A DNA stretch of 64,000 nt, from positions 124,001-188,000 of the forward strand of contig JACJYC010000006.1 of the NCBI GenBank assembly GCA_020636325.1, in the 5' to 3' direction. The notes below the pieces were generated by a model, which was not told the DNA's origin, ran no database searches, and saw only the letters and a program-made list of their open reading frames with translations. Source of the DNA: Lewinellaceae bacterium (GTDB taxonomy: Bacteria > Bacteroidota > Bacteroidia > Chitinophagales > Saprospiraceae). Positions within the stretch are counted from its first letter, which is position 1. Each line of letters opens with the position of its first letter. Positions 60,744 to 64,000 of the stretch are shown one piece after another. The translations under genes and the position numbers were made by a program.

Positions 60744-62036
60744 GCCGCAAAGGTAAGGATAGCCGCTCGATTTCCGCTTACTTCCGGAAACGGTGGCCGA
60801 CATTTAATGAACATCGGCGCTTCCATCACCGTACGGGCGGCGGTTGACGCCCGCCTCAACAACAGGATGCCAACAGCACTCACAGCGCTCAGTCCCCCGC
60901 AGACAACCCAAAGCGGAATGAATCCGTAAACCTGGGCCATCCACAGGGAAAGCGACGGTCCGATGATCAGGGCGGCGGAATAGGCCATGGTAGTAGACCC
61001 CCATGTATTGCCCGCGCCGCGGTAGGATGCGCCTGATCAGCCGTATAAGCCGATGCAAAACGGCATGCACAACATTTCCCCGATGGTCAGGAAAATCATG
61101 AACAGGATCGGGGTCAGCGCCCAATAACTCAGTCCGCTCAGGGTAAAATAGGCAATCCCGTAAAAAATGGTTCCGATCCCGATGATGGCCAGCTTTGTCA
61201 GCTTCCGTTCGATCAGGTAGGTCATCGGCATTTCCATCGATACGATGATCAACCCGTTGAGCGTGGTCAGCGCCCCGATTTGCGCTTCCGTGAAACCATA
61301 GCTGGTTTTCCAGAATATCGGCAGGGTATTCATAAACTGCATAAAGGCCAACGCCCCGAGGGTAATGAACAGGATGAACCTGAGAAATTGGCCGTCCTTC
61401 CAGGGGAAAGCCCTTTTTCCTGGACGTCTTCACTGTGGCGGATCGCTTTTTGGGCGAGATGCAGAGCCGGAAGATCAGGGCTGCCCCAAAGCAGGTAAGG
61501 GCATCCACCACGAACAGCCATTGATAACCGGCAGCATGCGCAATCAAACCGCCCATGACCGGCCCCGCTGAAAATCCGAGGTTCACCGCCAGCCGGACCA
61601 GGGCGAAGGCCCGCGACCGGTTCTCCGGCCGGCTGTGGAAGGCAACCGCCGTTTGGTTGGCCGGCCTGAACGCGTCGGCAATGGTGCTCAGTACGAACGT
61701 AGCGGCACACATGGCTGCAACGCCGTTGACGAACTGAAGGCCCAGAAAACAGAACCCGCCCAGCGTCAGCGACCAGAACTGGACCGGATAATATCCGATC
61801 CGGTCGGTGAGTTTGCCGCCGATGAAAGCGCCGAGTACGGAGCCGAGGCCGAAGCTGCTCATGACCCATCCGGCTTCCTCCAGGCGAAATCCCTTCTGCC
61901 CGGTCAGGTAGATCGTCAGGAAAGGGATGACCATGGTTCCTGCCCGGTTGACCAGCATGACCAGCGACAACAGCCAGATGTCTCTGGAGAGGCCGGAGAA
62001 GGAATGTCGGTACAAACGGATTGCGGGCGCTAACAT
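60740..62036 (-). CDS. MFS transporter, frameshifted
   Basis: About 430 residues in total if read through. The first 200 (NRAGTMVIPFLTIYLTGQKG, GSVLGAFIGGKLTDRIGYYP, and NLGFSAGPVMGGLIAH) are a typical major facilitator N-half with six helices. After a GGGG run at 61403-61406 (one base too many) the frame moves and continues WKDGQFLRFILFITLGALA and FWKTSYGFTEAQIGALTT; near 61040 it moves again (RGQYMGVYY); near 60988 again (MAYSAALIIGPSLSLWMAQ). Probably a drug or metabolite exporter; substrate unknown. The breaks are most likely sequence errors. The true 3' end is uncertain. Confidence 0.75.
60748..60755 (-). promoter_or_regulatory. -7 element directly before the sua5 start
   Basis: TACCTTTG on the minus strand, four bases before the start codon; the same layout (TAnnTTTG, a few bases, ATG) as tetR. 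Suggests a leaderless transcript. It lies inside the transporter gene. Confidence 0.5.
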
Positions 62037-62235
62037 GTCAGGGTGTTTTTTTATGGTTAAATGGTTAAATGGTTATGGTGGTTTAGATGGTTTGGGGAGG
62101 GTTTGTTGGTTCGGCCGCAATAAGCTAAGAGCTGGGGGGCATTAGTTTATGGGTGTTTGCGGTTGTTTATTTTGGTTTTGCCTGCATGGCCTGTAGCGCA
62201 AGGGCGTTTTTTTTGGGTGGTCCCGGACCCGGCCG

Positions 62236-62348
62236 GCGAGACTGTTCAAAATAGTGTTTTCGCGCCAAGACGCAAAGACGCAAAGTTTTAATTTTCAACA
62301 CGCTGCGCGTGCTGAAAACTCTGTTGATACAAAATTCTGAACGGTCCC
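62236..62348 (+). repeat. Dispersed hairpin element, copy 2
   Basis: Same order of parts as copy 1 at 56574-56680, on the opposite strand. Hairpin TTTTCAACACGC / GCGTGCTGAAAA with a TGC loop. CGCAAAGACGCAAAG is tandem here but occurs once in copy 1. Confidence 0.78.
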
Positions 62349-62485
62349 CGGCCGGCCATCGGTGACCATTAACAGTCACATACCGGCCCTACAGGCCGGA
62401 AACGTAAAAATTCGACCTGAATGCTACCAATATGGCGGACCTGACAGCCCACGCTGCCGTTGTAAGGTCGCCCCGTCGCCTTACT

Positions 62486-62577
62486 CCCACTGACAACTGA
62501 CAACTCCTCCGCTGAAGCTACGGCGGGCGGACACTGACAACTGACCCCCTCCTCCGCTGAAGCTACGGCGGGCGGAG
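62486..62577. repeat. CTGACAA heptamers with two short palindrome elements
   Basis: CACTGACAACTGACAACT, then TCCTCCGCTGAAGCTACGGC with GGGCGGA (62505-62531), CTGACAACTGA, and a second copy of the same element (62548-62574). Confidence 0.85.
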
Positions 62578-62696
62578 ACGACAAACTGGCCCCAAAAGTC
62601 TTAATTCAACCTTTTGGCGTTCCGAAGGGTTCCCATAGCAGTATTATTTTTAAATAAATCTTTGAAACAGGCCGTACTACGAATGCGCATATTCCG

Positions 62697-62704
62697 TACC
62701 TTTG
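62697..62704 (+). promoter_or_regulatory. -7 element of typA
   Basis: TACCTTTG, matching TAnnTTTG, about 105 bases before the start codon, so a long leader is expected. No clear -33 TTTG at the right distance. Confidence 0.5.
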
Positions 62705-62808
62705 CGGCTTCTTTTCGGAAAGAGAGGATCAGGTTTGTTAATTATTGAAAATCAATTCATTACCTGAAAAAGCCTTTGCGGCAAATTTTGTATCAGGAAT
62801 AAATTTTT

Positions 62809-64000
62809 ATGGAGAATAAAATCAGGAATGTTGCCATTATCGCGCACGTTGACCACGGGAAAACCACCCTGGTGGACAAGATGCTGCTGGCCGGCAAATT
62901 ATTCAAAGACCACGAAAAACCGGGAGAACTCATCCTTGACAACAATGACCTGGAACGGGAACGCGGGATCACCATCCTGTCCAAAAACGTATCGATCCGG
63001 TACAAGGACGTCAAGATCAACATCATCGATACCCCGGGCCACAGCGATTTCGGCGGAGAGGTAGAACGCGTGTTGAACATGGCCGACGGGGTTCTGCTGC
63101 TGGTGGACGCCTTTGAAGGGCCGATGCCCCAAACCCGGTTTGTGCTGCAAAAGGCGCTCCAGCTGGGGCTCAAACCGATTGTAGTGGTCAATAAGGTTGA
63201 CAAGGAGAACTGCCGGCCCGATGAGGTGCATGAGGCTGTTTTCGACCTTATGTTCAACCTGGACGCAACCGAGGAACAGCTGGATTTTCCCACCTTGTTC
63301 GGAACGGCCAAACACGGCTGGATGAGCCAGGACTGGCGAAATCCGACCTCCGATATCACGCCCCTGCTCGACGCTATCCTCGATCATATCCCGCCGCCCC
63401 GCGTGTCGGAGGGTACGCCCCAACTGCTGGTGACCTCCCTGGATTACAGCGCCTATATCGGCCGGATCGCGATCGGCCGGCTCAACCAGGGCAAACTGAC
63501 GGCCAACCAGCCGGTTGCCCTGGTGAAAAGGACGGAACCGTTCAGCGAAGCCGGATCAAGAACCTGTTTATCTACGAAGGATTCGAACGGAAAGAGACCA
63601 ATGAAGTGAAAGCGGGGATATTTGCGCCATCTTCGGCGTTGAAGGATTCGAGATCGGCGATACCATCGCTGACGCCGAAGCCCCGGAGGCCCTGCCGGCC
63701 ATTGCGGTCGACGAGCCGACCATGAGCATGGTCTTCACCATCAACGACTCTCCGTTCTTCGGGCAGGAAGGCAAATTCGTTACCTCCCGCCACCTGAAGG
63801 ACCGCCTGGAAAAAGAACTGGAGAAGAACCTGGCTTTGCGGGTGGAAGAAACCGATTCGGCCGATTCCTTCCGGGTATTCGGCCGCGGCGTACTGCACCT
63901 GTCCGTCCTGATCGAAACCATGCGCCGGGAAGGCTATGAGCTGCAGATCGGACAGCCGCAGGTCATCACCAAGCGGATTGACGGCCTGATCCACGAACCC
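62809..64000 (+). CDS. typA: BipA/TypA ribosome-associated GTPase, frameshifted and cut by window end
   Basis: Translational GTPase: G1 IAHVDHGKTTL (residues 11-21), switch ERERGITILSKN, G3 DTPGHSDFGGE, G4 VNKVDKENCRPDE (the BipA-specific NKxD segment). The frame breaks twice at G runs: near 63529-63531 (AGGAC where GGG is expected) and at 63614-63617 (GGGG for GGGGG). Read across, it gives KDGTVQRSRIKNLFIYEGFE, then DICAIFGVEGFEIGD, MSMVFTINDSPFFGQEGKF and LHLSVLIETMRREGYELQ, all expected for TypA. Gene continues past the window. Likely sequence errors. Confidence 0.9.

Larger units (their letters stand above)
62037..62808. other. Repeat-rich intergenic region upstream of typA
   Basis: No gene. 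Contains a GGTTAAAT octamer run (62054-62075), dispersed hairpin element copy 2 (62236-62348), CCGGCC-CTACA-GGCCGG (62384-62400), heptamer/palindrome units (62486-62577) and the typA -7 box. Confidence 0.75.

Overview
The window comes from a Bacteroidota chromosome of fairly high G+C, most likely a Saprospiria-type (Lewinella/Haliscomenobacter-like) organism; the phylum is well supported, the family is inference. Phylum evidence: promoters of the TTTG-N20-TAnnTTTG type, A-rich start contexts (AAAAAACC a few bases before the start codon) instead of Shine-Dalgarno sequences, a type IX secretion C-terminal sorting domain, DUF4382 and FISUMP lipoproteins, LytTR/LytS regulators, a hybrid histidine kinase/AraC regulator, and GTP-dependent PEP carboxykinase.

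Layout. (1) 1-23.6 kb: a long plus-strand run of 15 genes, nearly all with signal peptides or lipoboxes. Five are paralogues of one unnamed exported family. They are mixed with an HExxH metallopeptidase, two propeller-like lipoproteins, a VWA protein, a caspase-like lipoprotein with an Ig-like membrane partner, a FISUMP lipoprotein and a papain-like protease. A 1.7 kb array of 15 tandem repeats sits before the papain gene. (2) 23.7-33.4 kb: LytTR regulator, GNAT/K+ channel pair, a PIN-type toxin-antitoxin pair, a TetR-thioesterase regulon with two identical operators, a RelE-type remnant, radA, pckG and an SDR. (3) 33.4-40.7 kb: DUF4382 lipoprotein, a predicted small RNA with its own promoter and terminator, miaE, diadenylate cyclase and two M20 peptidases. 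(4) 40.7-55.1 kb: the most interesting part. Two NTPase-protease cassettes of the biological-conflict type (EAD1-trypsin / degenerate P-loop / STAND, and CHAT / double nSTAND1 / winged helix-TM-WD40) flank an ECF sigma factor, a TM-barrel protein and a fasciclin protein. (5) 55.4-64 kb: LytS kinase, hybrid kinase, Sua5, an MFS transporter and BipA/TypA. The last three contain about eight frame-breaking indels, many at short G or C runs, so this end of the sequence is probably of poor consensus quality.

How the genes may work together: each conflict cassette pairs a sensor or scaffold ATPase (STAND) with a protease effector (trypsin or CHAT), a logic known for NTP-dependent, programmed-death-like defence in developmentally complex bacteria. 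The caspase and papain genes in the exported cluster add further cysteine proteases. What the exported five-paralogue cluster does is unknown.

Non-coding content is unusually rich. Intergenic blocks carry tandem repeats of period 7 (two heptamer families, AACTNNC and CAGYMTC) or period 8, often joined to short G+C-rich palindromes. There is also a roughly 105-bp dispersed element in two inverted copies whose central hairpin is kept although its arm sequence differs.
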